Below the pieces are notes generated by a model. It ran no database searches and was not told where the DNA came from. It saw only the letters and a program-made list of their open reading frames with translations. 64,000 bases of DNA from Nymphaea colorata (Eukaryota > Streptophyta > Magnoliopsida > Nymphaeales > Nymphaeaceae). The stretch covers positions 17,652,354-17,716,353 of the forward strand of contig NC_045139.1 in NCBI RefSeq assembly GCF_008831285.2. The letters are read 5' to 3'. How positions within the stretch are numbered: the first letter of the stretch is position 1; the number at the start of each line of letters is the position of its first letter. A program made the position numbers and the translations under genes. This document shows, one piece after another, positions 36,451-48,465 of the stretch.

Positions 36451-38859
36451 CTTCAAAATTCGAAACAAATTCATAGAATACCCTTATAATGTTATTGTTG
36501 ACTAATAGCCCCTAAGACATTTAAGATACTAGTAGTCTTTTTAATGTTTTTATAATTCTCGTGTTCTCTTTTTCAAAGTTTTTTTCCACTTTAATAAGGA
36601 CATTTTAGTCATTACACATCCTTCAGTGCATGTTTGATAGCGGTGATTTGAAGAAAACTCTGGATCTGGGCAGGGTCAAATTTGACGCGTAACAACTGAG
36701 GCCGCATTCTCAAGAATGTGATCGTGTCGTGTCAGTTCCAAATAGAAATGTAACGTTTCCTTTTGACAAAATAAGTCCATATTGATCAGCCGGAGCGGTC
36801 AATTCCATACATTTTTATGTTGTTAGCAAAGTCTATGAGGAGAGAAATTTTTGTTCTTTGGTGCTCATCGAGGCTCCAAAAAGTCGGGGTGGGCGCTTCG
36901 TCTTGTATTGATTGTCTTAAAAAGGAACAAGGGGATTCAAAGACTTTGTTTCCTGCTATCATTTGTCTTTTCAGTACAAAACAAAGCTGGTTGTGAAAAA
37001 AAGAGAGAGAGAGAAAGTTAACATTCACCAGCAATGTTAAATGACTTTGTTTCCTGCTACCCTTTTCCTAGGGTAGCAATCCTGATCCTCGTATGAAAAG
37101 ACCTGAATTTTTTTATTTTTAAATGACATTAAATTTTGACTTTTTTTTTTCCTTCGAGTTTTAATAGATTAATGAATATTAAACTCAATAAGGTTAGGTG
37201 CATCTTGTTTTGGATCTGGACCCGATAAATATCTGCAATTTTTGTCAAAGAGACAAGGAACAGCCGACAATATCCGATTTGATTTTCAAAATAACGGCTT
37301 AAATGGAGTAAAAGCAATTCTTTAATGCAAGCAATGACGTCATCCTTATCTGAACTGGATCCAAAGAGAATCCATATGGGCCATCTTTGGCCAATTGGAT
37401 CGCCGTAAACTGTGAGGTGGCCGAAGAACCATAAAAGATAGTGGTGGGTCCCGCTGGGTCTTTCTTTCCTTTGTTCGGATCTGATCCTAACAAAGCCGCA
37501 TCCGGATTTGAATCTTGATTAAAGAAGTTTGAATCCGAATCAGCTGACAGGGGAATCTGGATCCATCATTCGGTCGTCTCGTCGATCTTTTGGCATGTGA
37601 AAGATGCAAGCGGGTCGGATAGAGATGAGGAGAAATCGAGGTCCCAATCGGATCGTTTAGATATTTGGATCTCCCCCCGAAGTTCCTACCCCATAGCTTT
37701 GGATATTTCCACTAATTCGAAGCCTCCCATTGATGTCTGGGGTCAAGAAGTCAATGTTAAGTTGTCCCAGAGGAGTTGCGTGTCCAAGAGCTCCAACTAT
37801 CCAAACATGTGGATCTCATTGCATTATAAATGGTTCCTGGATCAAGAAACCTTGAACCGGTTCCAAATCATGGTCCAGGCCCAGCTAACGTTTTTTTGAC
37901 CCGGACCCGGATCTCTCACAGTTTTTCCATTTGAACCATGGCTCCCCTCCCAAAAGGAAGGGAAAATGAACCTTATATGGTCCAGACCCGGTTCAACCCA
38001 AAAGGAAGGGAATATTGGATAAAACATCGAGAATAATGGATCCGGAAGAGAACGTAAGCAAGCAAGTGGATTGGATATGATTCATATGAACCACAAAGTC
38101 ATTGTCCAAAAAAATTGGCATTCGAGGGACTTGAGTATAACCACTCAGCCAATATAGTTACACATTGCATCGACAAAATTTAGTTAGAAAAAATATACAA
38201 ACAGTATTTTTTGTGAATCGATACTTTTTATTTTCATAAATCACATTTTGCTGCTAAAGAGCAGGTTGAGATGTATTAGATCAGGGGCTCAAGCCCAAGA
38301 AGGGTACTATATACAATAAATCCAATGCATGGATGAATTGATATATAAATAAAATAATTATGTGGACCCATGTGGGCAACCGCCACCCCGACCTGGGCCC
38401 GTGATCGCAATTATGAAAGTGATCATGCATGACTTTAACTTGTGCTCTAATTTGAATTCAAATTAATTTGCTAGAGTTATCCCAATAAAATATTATAAAC
38501 GTGAAGTTCATTTCCAAAAGCACAACAATAAATCAACTGCAAATTATGACTTTATAAAACGGAGGAATGGGCACATGAAAACCATCGTGAATTTGTAATA
38601 AACTTGAATCACAATTGAAACATGCCCAATCAATGCTTATAAAAGTCAATCTTGGTTACCTTCTTAAGCTGTACAAGACATTTCACTCTCTCAATTACAC
38701 AATCTTAAGCCACACTTACTAGCACATTCTAAAAATTATATATATATATAACTTATATATATATAAAACTTACTAATAAAAAAGAAACAGAAACGAGAAA
38801 ATTTTTGAGATGGGACAAGATTATATACATGGGTTTACTACAACGATCAGTATAGACTG

Positions 38860-39150
38860 CTGCGCCGGATTCGGATCACGGGACCCAAAGGGAATCCGAA
38901 ATCCATCTCCACCGAATTCAGAGTCTCAGACCGTTGGCCCTTTACGCGCTGAGCGCCTCGCGTGGCCCCCTCCTCTCGCCCACGGCAAAGATCCAACGGT
39001 CGACGAGACCTCCAACGCGGCGCTACCGGACAACGCGGGCCGTCCGTTCCCCAGTCTCCTCTGCCCCCGGCTGCGGGCCCCACGACCCGACTCCATCCCC
39101 CCACTTATGGAGGAACGCCGAGACTCTTACCCCTCAAGGGTGTGGGACCC
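38860..39150. other. GC-rich CpG island in AT-rich intergenic DNA, no gene recognised
   Basis: The segment is markedly GC- and CpG-rich, while flanks on both sides are AT-rich with (TA)n tracts. All frames translate into Arg/Pro/Ser-rich low-complexity sequence without family features. It could be a promoter/first-exon remnant of a lost gene, or a GC-rich transposon piece. Confidence 0.4.
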
Positions 39151-41108
39151 AGCACTCCTAAAAACCCAAATTACCACCTCAGTCCTCAAAAATTAGCTTG
39201 TATTTGGTCTTCATCATCATAATAAATGATATTTGTTGCCTTTCAATGTCGGTTTTATTAAAGCAAATGACGACAAAGCCCATTCTTTTTCACCTAATAT
39301 TAACTTTCCGTCCCTAATCGAGAGAGACAATTTTGCCCTTGGATCTTACTGCTAGTCTATTGGGGGAGGAGATCCTGTAACGAAGAATGCACTTGATGAA
39401 CAACAACAAGTGGCGTATCCCGGTACAAGGTCATGCTCTCTTACACATTCCCCATGAATTGATTTGGGGCATTATGGACAATTGAGAAGCTGACAGCATA
39501 GTGGGTTGGTTCGAGTTATCAGCAACACATGACATGTGGGTGTGTGCACCCGAATGTGGGCAGGCCAAGCTGACGGTTCTTCACATGCAAAAAACTATAG
39601 GCAATTCGAGATACTCGCTATATATATATATATATATATATATAGGCAAGATGGTTAGAGATGTAAGAAAAAATTATGAAAATGTCACGTGTATAAGCTA
39701 AAAATTGAAGATGAAAATATCAAATATCAAAATGAAAGGTAAAAATCACATGCAAGAGAGTAATTGCTTTTGAAAGAGCTTGTGTTTAAATTGCCAATTA
39801 AGTTTAGTAAAAAGCAGAGGGAGGAGTGCATGTGCATCACTTAACCGACATGAAGTGGGTAACGCTGAGCCGTTTCCTTCATTATGTCCGCTCATGTTGG
39901 GGAAAGAAAAAGGCTTCTAATGAGGTAAGCTCCAATCCTTTTTGAAGGAAGCACATGAAACTGCCGCAGTTTCATCTCTGAATCCACTTCTATCTAAAAA
40001 CATCATAACTCTTTTGAGTTTCCAAGTCCAAGATATTCACATAAAGTTAGCAAATTGAAGGTAAATTCATGTAGAATCCTAGTAAAAGGTCTGCAACTCA
40101 ACTATAAGGTGCTCGTTTAGAGAGCACTATTAAAGGGGTGTTTGATTTGTTGGCAATCTCGAAGTATCCATCCCTTCATTGTCAGTCAAACGCGGCCCCT
40201 TTCTAGGCCGTTCGAGTTTGTTGGTCCCGTTTTCTTATATAGATTTTGTTTTTTTGGGGATAAGTTAACCCAAATGATCTTATCTAACGGCAATTTTTTT
40301 TTTTCCATTTTAGTTTAGCGATTGGGTAGGTGAGGGTGCCGTACGGTTGGTGAACACCAAGGCTTCGGCTCGATGGGACCCAGTTGGACCGTCTCGAATG
40401 CGTTCCGAGGTGCTAAGTTTCTATTGGATCTGATATTATCAAAATCCAAATCCATTGATAAATTCATTTTAAAAACGCACCACCAACCCCCCCCTCCCCA
40501 TCATTTGTTGTGTTTCGGTCAAAGACGCAAAAGGGCAGAGAGGGACGCGGAGTGAGATAAGCTTCCCTGGGGCATTTTAGGAAAACGAGTAAATTTTTAA
40601 CGTAGTGCCAGACGTAATGAGGGGCAGGGCCCCGCCCAGACCGTCACGGGCAGCTTTCTTAGACCGCTAACGGTCAAGCGCGAGGCGTCGCCAGAGCGCG
40701 CCGAGGGCGTCGTCGCGGGGGGCGTCAGGGATCGACGGTTCGAGATTTTCGCGACGCGGCAAATCGACGCTGCTCGTTCGGTTCCTTGGGCTAAGAGCAG
40801 CGAGAGAAAGGACGGTTTGGCAAAATGCGCGCGAACAAGGTGACGTCTGATTGCACCGAAAAATCAAGTTCCCGTCATGGTGAGGCCAGGTGCTAATCAA
40901 GTTTTGTTCACATTTTTTTTTATTGTTGATGAAAAAAAGAGAGGTGGAAGTAGGGTTAAGGAGCTTGTTTTTGAAGCTGAACAGGTGGTCGAGGAGGGAG
41001 CGTTTTCGTGTAGTGATCGGGAAATGAACTGAGGGCAAGGTTAAATTTAGGATGATGAGAGGGGCTAGGGCGGGAAATGAGAGGAGTGGAGGGACGCGGG
41101 GTTGGGCC

Positions 41109-41116
41109 TATATAAG
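41109..41116 (+). promoter_or_regulatory. TATA box of the arginine decarboxylase gene
   Basis: TATATAAG in a GC-rich context lies 570 bp upstream of the start codon. Transcription would begin near 41140, giving a leader of about 545 nt rich in CT tracts. Confidence 0.65.
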
Positions 41117-41131
41117 GAGATCGGCGCCCTC

Positions 41132-41191
41132 ATGCAACCCTCGCCTGCCGTGAGCTTCCTTCACGAGTTACCGACCTCCTTGACGCCGTGA
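41132..41191 (+). CDS. 19-codon ORF at the decarboxylase transcription start region (possible upstream ORF)
   Basis: ATG 41132 opens a frame of 19 codons ending TGA 41189-41191; the peptide is MQPSPAVSFLHELPTSLTP. It starts only 23 bp after the start of the TATA box, so it may lie just upstream of the main transcription start and be excluded from most transcripts. The stop lies in GTGAGT (41188-41193), which could also be a 5'-UTR splice donor; a matching acceptor candidate is GACGCGCAG near 41514-41522. Confidence 0.3.
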   Translation: MQPSPAVSFLHELPTSLTP

Positions 41192-41685
41192 GTTTCGCCT
41201 TCTCCTCCCAACGGCCTCATTGCCGATTGCATCCCTCCCCTCGCCCTAAACACCGTTAGGTTTCCGTCTCTGTCCCTCTCTCCTTCCCCCCCTTCTCTCT
41301 CGATCTCTTTCTTGCCATTTTTCTGACTCCGGATTGATCTGTGAATCGTTTTCCGTTGTCTTCAGCCTTTTCTTCCGTCCGCTTGCTGTCTCTGGTTTCG
41401 GCGTCGCTTCGATCTCCGATCGGCTAGGGTTTCGACGGAGGGACCCGGCGCTCGTGCTCCTGTTCTTCGTCTTTAAACTTCCTGTTTGAGTCCGCGCTCC
41501 AGTCCTTCTTCTGACGCGCAGGTGTGGGGATTAGCGGGCGTGTCCGAGGCGGTCTAGGTTTCCTCTTTTTCTCTCCGTCTCCGCCTGCTTCTTTTGGGGG
41601 GGTAGCCGGGGCTCCGGCCTCGGCGGTTTCTAAAGCCCCCGTTTGTCTCAAGACCTGATTATAGACCGGAAGTAGTTGGGAAGAG
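41140..41685 (+). promoter_or_regulatory. Long AUG-free 5' leader of the arginine decarboxylase gene
   Basis: From about 41140 to the start codon at 41686 there is no ATG on the plus strand in any frame, over about 545 bases. The stretch is CT-rich with many TTC/TCTCT runs. It may contain an intron (donor GTGAGT at 41188, acceptor candidate ending near 41522), but no intron is needed to reach the main start. The first AUG in a transcript starting near 41140 is therefore the decarboxylase start. Confidence 0.6.
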
Positions 41686-43812
41686 ATGCCGGCCCTGGCT
41701 TGCGTAGATGCTGCAGCACCCCTGCCTCCTGGCTACGCCTTCGCTGGGGAAAGCGCTCTTCCCACTGCTCTGCCGGAGAGTTTCGACCTCTCCGGCGTTG
41801 TCATCGATGACGATGACTCGACCGCCGTGAAAGTTACGGCGGCGATGGCGACGTCCCCGTGGTCTCCTGATCTTTCCGCATCCTTGTACAAGATCAACGG
41901 ATGGGGCGCCCCCTACTTCTCCGTGAACGCCGCAGGAAACATCTCCGTCAGGCCGCACGGCGTTGCGACGATGCCGCACGCCGAGATCGATCTCATGAAG
42001 GTCGTCAGGAAGGTCACCGAGCCGAAGTCCCTCGGCGGGCTCGGACTGCAGCTGCCGCTTATCGTCCGACTGCCCGACGTGCTCAGGGACCGCCTCGAGT
42101 CGCTTCACTCGGCCTTCGAATCCGCGATCCACTCTCAGGGGTACGAGTCCCACTACCAGGGCGTCTACCCTGTCAAGTGCAACCAGGACCACTACATCGT
42201 CGAAGACATCGTCGAGTACGGCCGCCCTTTCCGGTTCGGCCTCGAGGCCGGGTCGAAGCCGGAGCTCCTCCTCGCAATGAGCGCGTTGTGCAAGGGAAAC
42301 CCTGAATCGTTCCTCGTTTGCAATGGTTACAAGGATCAGGAGTACATCTCGCTCGCTTTGATGGCTAGAAGGCTCGGTCTCAACACGGTGATCGTCCTTG
42401 AGCAGGAGGAGGAACTGGATCTGGTGATTGAAGTAAGTCGAAGGATCGGCGTCAGGCCGGTGATTGGGCTGCGTGCTAAGCTCCGGACCAAGCACTCTGG
42501 CCATTTCGGGTCGACCTCCGGCGAGAAAGGCAAGTTTGGATTGACGACACTTCAGATCATTTCGGTGGTCCGGAGGCTCGAGAGGGCTGATATGCTCGAC
42601 TGTCTCCAGCTGCTCCATTTCCACATCGGTTCGCAGATCCCATCCGTTGATCTCCTGAGCGACGGCGTTGGCGAGGCTGCTCAGATATACTGCGAGCTTG
42701 TTCGTCTTGGTGCCGGAATGAGGGTGCTGGACATCGGTGGCGGGCTTGGGATCGATTATGACGGGTCACGCTCGAAGATGTCGGACATGTCAGTCGGATA
42801 CAACCTCGAGGAGTATGCGGCCACTGTGGTTCAGGCCGTCCGTTACGCCTGCGACAGGAAGTTCGTCAAGCATCCGGTCCTCTGCAGCGAGAGCGGGCGG
42901 GCGCTTGTCTCTCACCATTCTGTTCTCGTATTCGAGGCCGCCCCTTCTCTGCCTGTCCTGGACGGAGCGACGCCGGGGCAGCATGATTTGAGGTTCCTCA
43001 TGGAAGGTCTCTCTGATGAGGCACGCTCTGACTACCGGAACCTGACAGCCGCGGCCGTTCGCGGCGACTATGACACTTGCCTGGCCTACACGGAGCAGAT
43101 GAAACAGAGGTGCATCGAGGAATTCAAGGAGGGATCTCTCGGTCTCGAGCACCTCGCGGCCGTCGACGGACTTTGCGAGCTGGTTGCGAAGGTGGTGGCT
43201 CACGGTAATCCAGCAGCCGGTAGTGACTCGCCGACGATAAGGTCCTACCACGTGAATCTGTCCATCTTCAAGTCTCTGCCGGACCTCTGGGCCATCGAGC
43301 AACTGTTCCCGATCGTGCCCATCCACCGTCACTGCGATCGGCCGACTGTCAACGGTGTGCTGTCGGACTTAACGTGCGACAGCGACGGGAAGGTGGACAA
43401 GTTCATTGGAGGAGGGAGGACCCTGCCGTTGCACGAGTGCAGGAGGGGGGAGGCATACTATTTGGGGATGTTCCTGGGCGGTGCCTACCAGGAGGCGCTC
43501 GGGGGGCTGCACAACCTGTTCGGCAGCCCGAACGTGGTGCGCGTGGTGCAGAGCGACGGCCCTCACTGCTTCGCCATCACGGGCACGGTGCCCGGACAGT
43601 CGTGTGCGGACGTCCTCCGGGTGATGCAGCACGAGCCCGCCCTTATGTTCGAGGCGCTCAGGGTTCGGATCGAGGAGTGCTTCCACGGAGCTTCCGCAGC
43701 GGAGGAGGAGGAGGAAGAGAGTGTGGCCCACAGCCTTGCGTGTTCCTTCGACTCCACCCCATACCTCGTCGCCGCTGTAGGCGACGACGAATGGGTCCAC
43801 TGCTGCGCTTGA
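41686..43812 (+). CDS. ADC: Arginine decarboxylase (biosynthetic, PLP-dependent), intronless, 708 aa
   Basis: Converts arginine to agmatine, the first step of the plant-specific route to putrescine and the higher polyamines. The family usually acts in plastids and/or cytosol. The protein has the fold-type III alanine-racemase-like barrel and C-terminal beta domain of plant and bacterial SpeA enzymes. YPVKCNQ carries the PLP lysine, Lys164; HFHIGSQ lies near 309-316; GGGLGIDY at 351-358 binds the phosphate; CSESGRA follows; DLTCDSDG holds Cys564, the active-site cysteine contributed across the dimer. Length is normal for plant ADC, and the lack of introns is usual for the family. The N-terminus ([19 protein letters not shown]) matches the plant pattern, and ATG 41686 (AGAGATGCC) is the first available. 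A short poly-Glu run lies near residue 672. Third-position GC is very high, unlike the demethylase gene. Confidence 0.98.
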   Translation: MPALACVDAAAPLPPGYAFAGESALPTALPESFDLSGVVIDDDDSTAVKVTAAMATSPWSPDLSASLYKINGWGAPYFSVNAAGNISVRPHGVATMPHAEIDLMKVVRKVTEPKSLGGLGLQLPLIVRLPDVLRDRLESLHSAFESAIHSQGYESHYQGVYPVKCNQDHYIVEDIVEYGRPFRFGLEAGSKPELLLAMSALCKGNPESFLVCNGYKDQEYISLALMARRLGLNTVIVLEQEEELDLVIEVSRRIGVRPVIGLRAKLRTKHSGHFGSTSGEKGKFGLTTLQIISVVRRLERADMLDCLQLLHFHIGSQIPSVDLLSDGVGEAAQIYCELVRLGAGMRVLDIGGGLGIDYDGSRSKMSDMSVGYNLEEYAATVVQAVRYACDRKFVKHPVLCSESGRALVSHHSVLVFEAAPSLPVLDGATPGQHDLRFLMEGLSDEARSDYRNLTAAAVRGDYDTCLAYTEQMKQRCIEEFKEGSLGLEHLAAVDGLCELVAKVVAHGNPAAGSDSPTIRSYHVNLSIFKSLPDLWAIEQLFPIVPIHRHCDRPTVNGVLSDLTCDSDGKVDKFIGGGRTLPLHECRRGEAYYLGMFLGGAYQEALGGLHNLFGSPNVVRVVQSDGPHCFAITGTVPGQSCADVLRVMQHEPALMFEALRVRIEECFHGASAAEEEEEESVAHSLACSFDSTPYLVAAVGDDEWVHCCA

Positions 43813-43830
43813 CTCCTCGAGCTGAAATTG

Positions 43831-43856
43831 CAACAGCAGCAGCAACAACAGCAAAC
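43831..43856 (+). repeat. CAG/CAA trinucleotide repeat in the decarboxylase 3' UTR
   Basis: CAACAGCAGCAGCAACAACAG-type units start 19 bases after the stop codon. A second trinucleotide tract, (GTC)n/(ATC)n, follows at 43966-44013. Confidence 0.85.
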
Positions 43857-43904
43857 AAGAAGAACTCTCTTCGTTTTCCTTGCCCTTTTTACCATCTGGT
43901 GGTC

Positions 43905-43910
43905 AATAAA
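43905..43910 (+). terminator. Polyadenylation signal AATAAA of the decarboxylase gene
   Basis: A canonical AATAAA lies 93 bases after the stop. It precedes the (GTC)n tract, so the real cleavage site may be nearer 43930 or further downstream. Confidence 0.4.
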
Positions 43911-43965
43911 GAAGGCGATAAAAGCAATCGGTGCGTCTTCGTAAACCCTGAGTCCTTTGTCCCTG

Positions 43966-44013
43966 GTCGTCGTCATCGTCGTCGTCGTCGTCGTCATCAT
44001 CGTCTTCTTCTTA
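43966..44013 (+). repeat. (GTC)n/(ATC)n trinucleotide microsatellite
   Basis: GGTCGTCGTCATC, then five or more GTC units, then ATCATC and TTCTTC. It lies in or just past the decarboxylase 3' UTR. Confidence 0.85.
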
Positions 44014-45053
44014 GATGAAGAAAATTTTTATGTCAGTGAATTTGTAATTGGTTCAGTCTGTTTCTTCGTGTAGATGATGGAAGGCGATGTAAAAGCGCCT
44101 CCTTTTTTTTCTTGCCTCCGTTGGAGAATTAGTACATGAAAAAAAAAACTCAGTTGTCCTTCTGTAACCTCGTGGGCAGTTTATGGCTTTCAGTTGATGG
44201 TGTATGCCTTGTCGAATGAACCCTACTGGTCCTTACGTCATTGAATATTCTACTCTGCGGTATTCGGACGTCGGAATCAATTTGGAATAACCCAGCACTC
44301 TTGTTGACCGATGCAACCGAAAAAAAAAATTAGGTGGGTGGGGTGGTGACCTGTTTAGTCATAATTTTTTTTTGTCTTCCTTTTCTGATTCTCTAGCTAG
44401 GAAATGGCCTTGGGTAACCAGCCCCCGGCTGTCGTTTTCCGAGATTGAAAGTGTGGGCTTATCTTTGACCTTATCATTAGCCGGCCGATTAGTCTATTTA
44501 TTAATTGCAGACCTTGATCCTTTCTATTTCTTGCTAATGATCCCATCTTTAAGAAAAAAGGAATGGAGAAACCGAAAAATAGTAATCGTGGTTCTTGTTT
44601 CACAACAAATACCAACCAATTTCCAGGCCACCCGTCGCACGCAGACAAACACACGCACACACCGATCGAGCTAACCCTTATTCAGACGGTCGTACAAGCA
44701 TGCAACTCCTCTGCATTTCCTGTTACGGATGCATGTGCTTTGTTTCAGAAGAGCTTTGCGAGCTACGCTTTTTTTTTTCCGTATCTTTTCTGCGCCGAAA
44801 TTAACTTTTCACCAGATGGTGCTAAGAAGTAGTTTCTTCTTTTTGTATGTATGTGCTTTGATACTCTCTCTCTCTCTCTCTCTCTTCCTCTTTTCAGGAG
44901 AGGTCACATGTGCACAGGCGCTACCGGTGCAGGGGACTACGCGCTTAGGTCGAGAGAGAAGGAGGAACGTGGGGTGCCGGGGGGACACATGGCTCTGTGA
45001 GACGTGGGTGGTGGAATGGACAGTATGGTCCCCTATTCATATTGCCCGCGTCA

Positions 45054-45536
45054 TCACCTAAGCTTTTTAATGGCGATAATGGTGGTGGTGAAGTTGACGA
45101 TGATGGCAGGTGGTTGAAGTGGAAGAATGGAGCTAGGTGTTCCTGCAGACGTCAAAACAAAGACAATCTGCTCCCTATGGCAATCAGTCTTTGTCCGGCT
45201 CTTATGCGTGACGTATGACGTCCAAGTGTCACACCCTGCGAATCGCAAGGCTTGGAGACCAACAAAGTAGGTCATCTTCTTTCCTTCTTCCTCCATCTCA
45301 TCATCATCATCATCAGCATGTACATCACTGTCATCCTCACTTTTCTTCCGAGATTGCCATCCGCTTCTTTTTGTTCTGATATTTCTCTCTCTAGACTTCA
45401 CTTTATTGGCTACCACAGCTGCTCGATCTCTTGTTGGACCATGTCCATCACCTCCACAGGAAATGGATTCTCCCTGATCTGAACCATCGTTTGCATAATG
45501 AATAGAACATGTCAATCTGTCAATTCTTTATTACCG
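45054..45536 (-). pseudogene. Unrecognised minus-strand coding-like stretch, charged low-complexity product
   Basis: An open frame of about 160 codons reads on the minus strand from near 45536 to 45054. Its first part has protein-like composition: polar, then a basic stretch (VKSRERNIRTKRSGWQSRKK), then an acidic run rich in Asp and Glu (VHADDDDDEMEEEG), the pattern of a nuclear-protein linker. A splice acceptor (GAATTGACAG) could precede it at about 45521. After the acidic run the frame loses this character. There is no ATG start and no recognised domain. It may be an exon of an unannotated gene, a captured gene fragment or chance. Confidence 0.25.
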
Positions 45537-47079
45537 AGTTGATTTATGTGCTATCAAGTTCATTTTAGAGATGGATGGTCACTGCTGTAAGTATTCACCA
45601 TGCATTTCACTGCTCTTCGCCGTTTCTGTTGGGAGTGATCGGACGATACCAACAGATGCTGTGATGGTAGATGAACTTAAAATTTGTTAGAATCTGCTCA
45701 CTGATAGGTACGGCGAAAAGGTCACGATAAGGGCCCAAGAACTTGCTTTATGAAATAAAGACATGTTGGGCCACGATCTAAACGCGGAGATCGAGTTTTG
45801 CATAATATAACTGTTGAGGTTTCTGAGAAAGTACGCAGAGGGCGTCCCCATGGGCCTAGCGGACGGGTAATCAAATATAATTGCTCTGTCGGCAAGGCCA
45901 AAAAGACCTTCAATTCGTTTTGAGAACTACCATTGACAATTTGATAATTTCGATCGATTGATTGACTCATAATCTGTCCTGTCACAAGTAACTTGCAAAA
46001 AAAAAAATGTTGATCATAACTAGCAGGTAACATTCATTAAGCGGGCCACGTAAGTTAGGTCAAACAGTTCATGAATTCAAAAGTGCTTTTGTTTTCAAGT
46101 CAAACCGGGAGCCTAACACCTTTCTTTTTTCTTCTGGGTACTTTGCTTTCCTCATGCATAACGTGTTCTTCACGACCATCACTGTCCCAAGGTGAAAAAT
46201 GTTACTCTTCCCGAAAGGCACGGGTTTGAATTTTGGGTTCATGTCAAAGCCTCCCACATCCCCATCACAACAGACTATATAGTATTGAATGTGAATTTCT
46301 GACACCCCAAGAAAGAAGAGAAAAAAAAACTCGAGAAGAGAATGAAGTAGGTATTACACAGAATATGCTGCTTCCTCATGTTAGGGTTTTGGCAATTCTG
46401 TGTGCTTTCACGCAAAATGGTCGTCTCTCCAAGTGACAGACAATAAAGAAAGGCCCCAGCTTCTTTTCAAAAGCTCATATAAGAAAATTGGCTTTGGGCA
46501 GGTCAGACAGCAACAACGGCTTGCTTAGATCAGCCTCTAAATAAAAATATATAAGCCAAGATAGAGTATAAGCTTTTCTGGGTTGTGTACGGTGATGTAC
46601 ACTTTCAGCTTTTAGTGTTTGTTTTTATTTTTCTGTTCTACAAGTCTTAACTCCTTAAGGACAAAGGCGTAGGGAAAGTTGTATAAACGGCAGTTTTGGT
46701 TAGACCCACACACTTTCACTGCGTTGCGATTGGAGGGGGATGTATTGAAACAGATTTGGTTGGAGAGTAGCTTAACTTCCCTCCAGGTTCGCATAGTATG
46801 GGCGCTGCGGCCACGGAAACGGTCACTGCCCCTTTTCGTGAACGCCACTTCAACACAATGGCTTCAACTACTGCTCTCAATGCATATAAATCTTGGTATC
46901 CTTGCAAATTCATTGGAAGAATAGGAAAGAAAGTTTTTAAACCATATAATGGCTTTTTCACCATTTTCTTTCATCAATTGAAGAGTTTTTTTTTTTTTTT
47001 TTCCCGTTTACCTTTATGATTTGTTAAGATGGTTGAACCTCCTAAATGTGTTTAACTACCTTCAGTATTTTAGGGTAAG

Positions 47080-47230
47080 CAGGAGAGAAAACCCCATCGC
47101 TTGAGAGGCCGAAACCTCCCTCCTCCCTCTTCTCCCTTTGGTCCAAATCTGTTTCAAGACTGAATGAACTAGTGGTTATGCTCGAGAGTAGTGCCTGCCA
47201 CAATCAAACTACCTTCAGTATTAGATAGGA
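47080..47230 (+). repeat. Dispersed repeat, copy A
   Basis: GCTTGAGAGGCCGAAACCTCC ... TTTGGTCCAAATCTGTTTCAAGAC resembles the stretch at 48130-48260 (AAAAGGGCCGAAGCCCCTC ... ATCCAAAACTGCTTGGAGAC) in the same order and orientation. No coding content. Confidence 0.35.
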
Positions 47231-48129
47231 ACTATTGTAGTTAGATTGAGCATTTGGTGAGAACACTTTGTTCACTTATAAATGTGTAGCACCGAGTTGT
47301 ATAATGGTTGAGAACCACCATTCGTTTCCTGGTAGAGCATTGACACCATTGGTTGCAAGATGGAACGAATGACAGGAAGGATCATATCAATCCGAATTTC
47401 ATTGCTCATAGCTTTGAAACGATACGTTTTCTTTGTGAAATTAACAAAACTCAAGCTGGACCCCCATCCTGTTGTATAAAATTTTTATACATCAGACAAA
47501 TGTACAGACTCATAGAAGTTTTTTTTTAAAAAATACATCCTGTTGTATAAAATTTTTCCAAGTAGTCTCTGATCACATAATAAACCCCCATCCCTTGTTT
47601 ATTGCAATGCAACCACAGTGGAGTTTCCCAAACTAAATCCATGACACATTTCTTGCAGATGCTTGTATGCTCAATGCTAGTCTTGTCTAGTTTGGAATAG
47701 TGTTCTATAAACGTGCCTCCAAATCTCCCAGAGAACCCGATGTTCTTTTATATCTAAGGGTTGGTTTCACTTTGGATGCAGTACCATAAGAAATGACAAG
47801 GCCATCTAACCTGGTCTGACCCAATTTTCAAGGATGCAGTACATGAGTAGGAAAGCCAAATCTCTGACGCAGCAGAGTTCATCTTCGTCTTAGGACGAGC
47901 AATGCCACTGGAATTTTAGATGAATCGGACCTGCCAATTGCTAGTCAGTAGAGAATGAATCGTACTTTCGCTACTTTTTGAAAGAGAGGGTCAGCTTGTT
48001 GTTTATCAAAGTTGTCTTCCTTTTAATTTGTCTGGTTAGTAGCATGATGGAAAACCAAGTATTCTCAGCAATATTTAATATTTATTGCAAGTGAGAATGA
48101 TGTTGTACAATAGCATCAATTAATCGTCA

Positions 48130-48260
48130 AATTTGTTAGGTGGGATGCCTTAAAAGGGCCGAAGCCCCTCTCCTCATGGAAGCCCCTCTCCTCATGATCC
48201 AAAACTGCTTGGAGACCTAGGTTGTAAGTTGAATACTCGTCAACCAGATTGTCGTACATT
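48130..48260 (+). repeat. Dispersed repeat, copy B, with an 18-bp tandem duplication
   Basis: It matches copy A at 47080. In addition GAAGCCCCTCTCCTCATG is present twice back to back at 48161-48178 and 48179-48196 without a mismatch, so that duplication is recent. Confidence 0.5.
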
Positions 48261-48465
48261 CACTGTTTGCAGTCCAAAAAAATACTTAACTTTTTCCTTC
48301 ATCACAAGAATTTTCTGTATTTATAGAACTTTGGGAAGAAGATTTATGACATGTATATCTGGATTTGATGTCTCTTCGTTCATGTGATGCAGATGTAGTA
48401 ATAATATGTGGACATCGAGTAACACGATGGACAAAACTCTCATGCCAAATCCTCTCCATTTTTAC

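Larger units (their letters stand above)
24850..41080. other. 16-kb intergenic region without a supportable gene
   Basis: No frame over about 170 codons, no splice-joined coding sequence and no RNA gene was recognised. It contains a 102-bp tandem duplication (25317), a long inverted repeat (28041-28195), SINE-like and other degenerate repeats (29815, 30541, 34400), several (TA)n tracts (27484, 28139, 31043-31071, 32282-32302, 35074-35105, 39619-39644), a (TTTC)n tract near 34160, an AATG tetranucleotide run near 33625 and a GC-rich island (38860-39150). The last 500 bp is GC-rich promoter DNA of the decarboxylase gene. Confidence 0.5.

Noticed and set aside
38810..39222. Open frames of 75-128 codons in the GC-rich island
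   Set aside because: Several overlapping frames on both strands are open simply because of base composition; all are Pro/Arg/Ser-rich.
40667..41038. Minus-strand 123-codon frame upstream of the decarboxylase TATA box
   Set aside because: It lies in GC-rich promoter DNA, has no recognisable domain, and shows mixed AT- and GC-rich halves.
41659..42624. Minus-strand open frame of 321 codons opposite the arginine decarboxylase gene
   Set aside because: It is a mirror of a GC-rich coding sequence, where stop codons on the opposite strand are rare. The translation is Arg/Asp/Val-rich with no family features.
43369..44018. Further open frames of 145-214 codons overlapping the 3' part of the decarboxylase gene on both strands
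   Set aside because: Out-of-frame shadows of the GC-rich decarboxylase coding sequence; composition is Arg/Gly/Ala or Ser/Thr low complexity.
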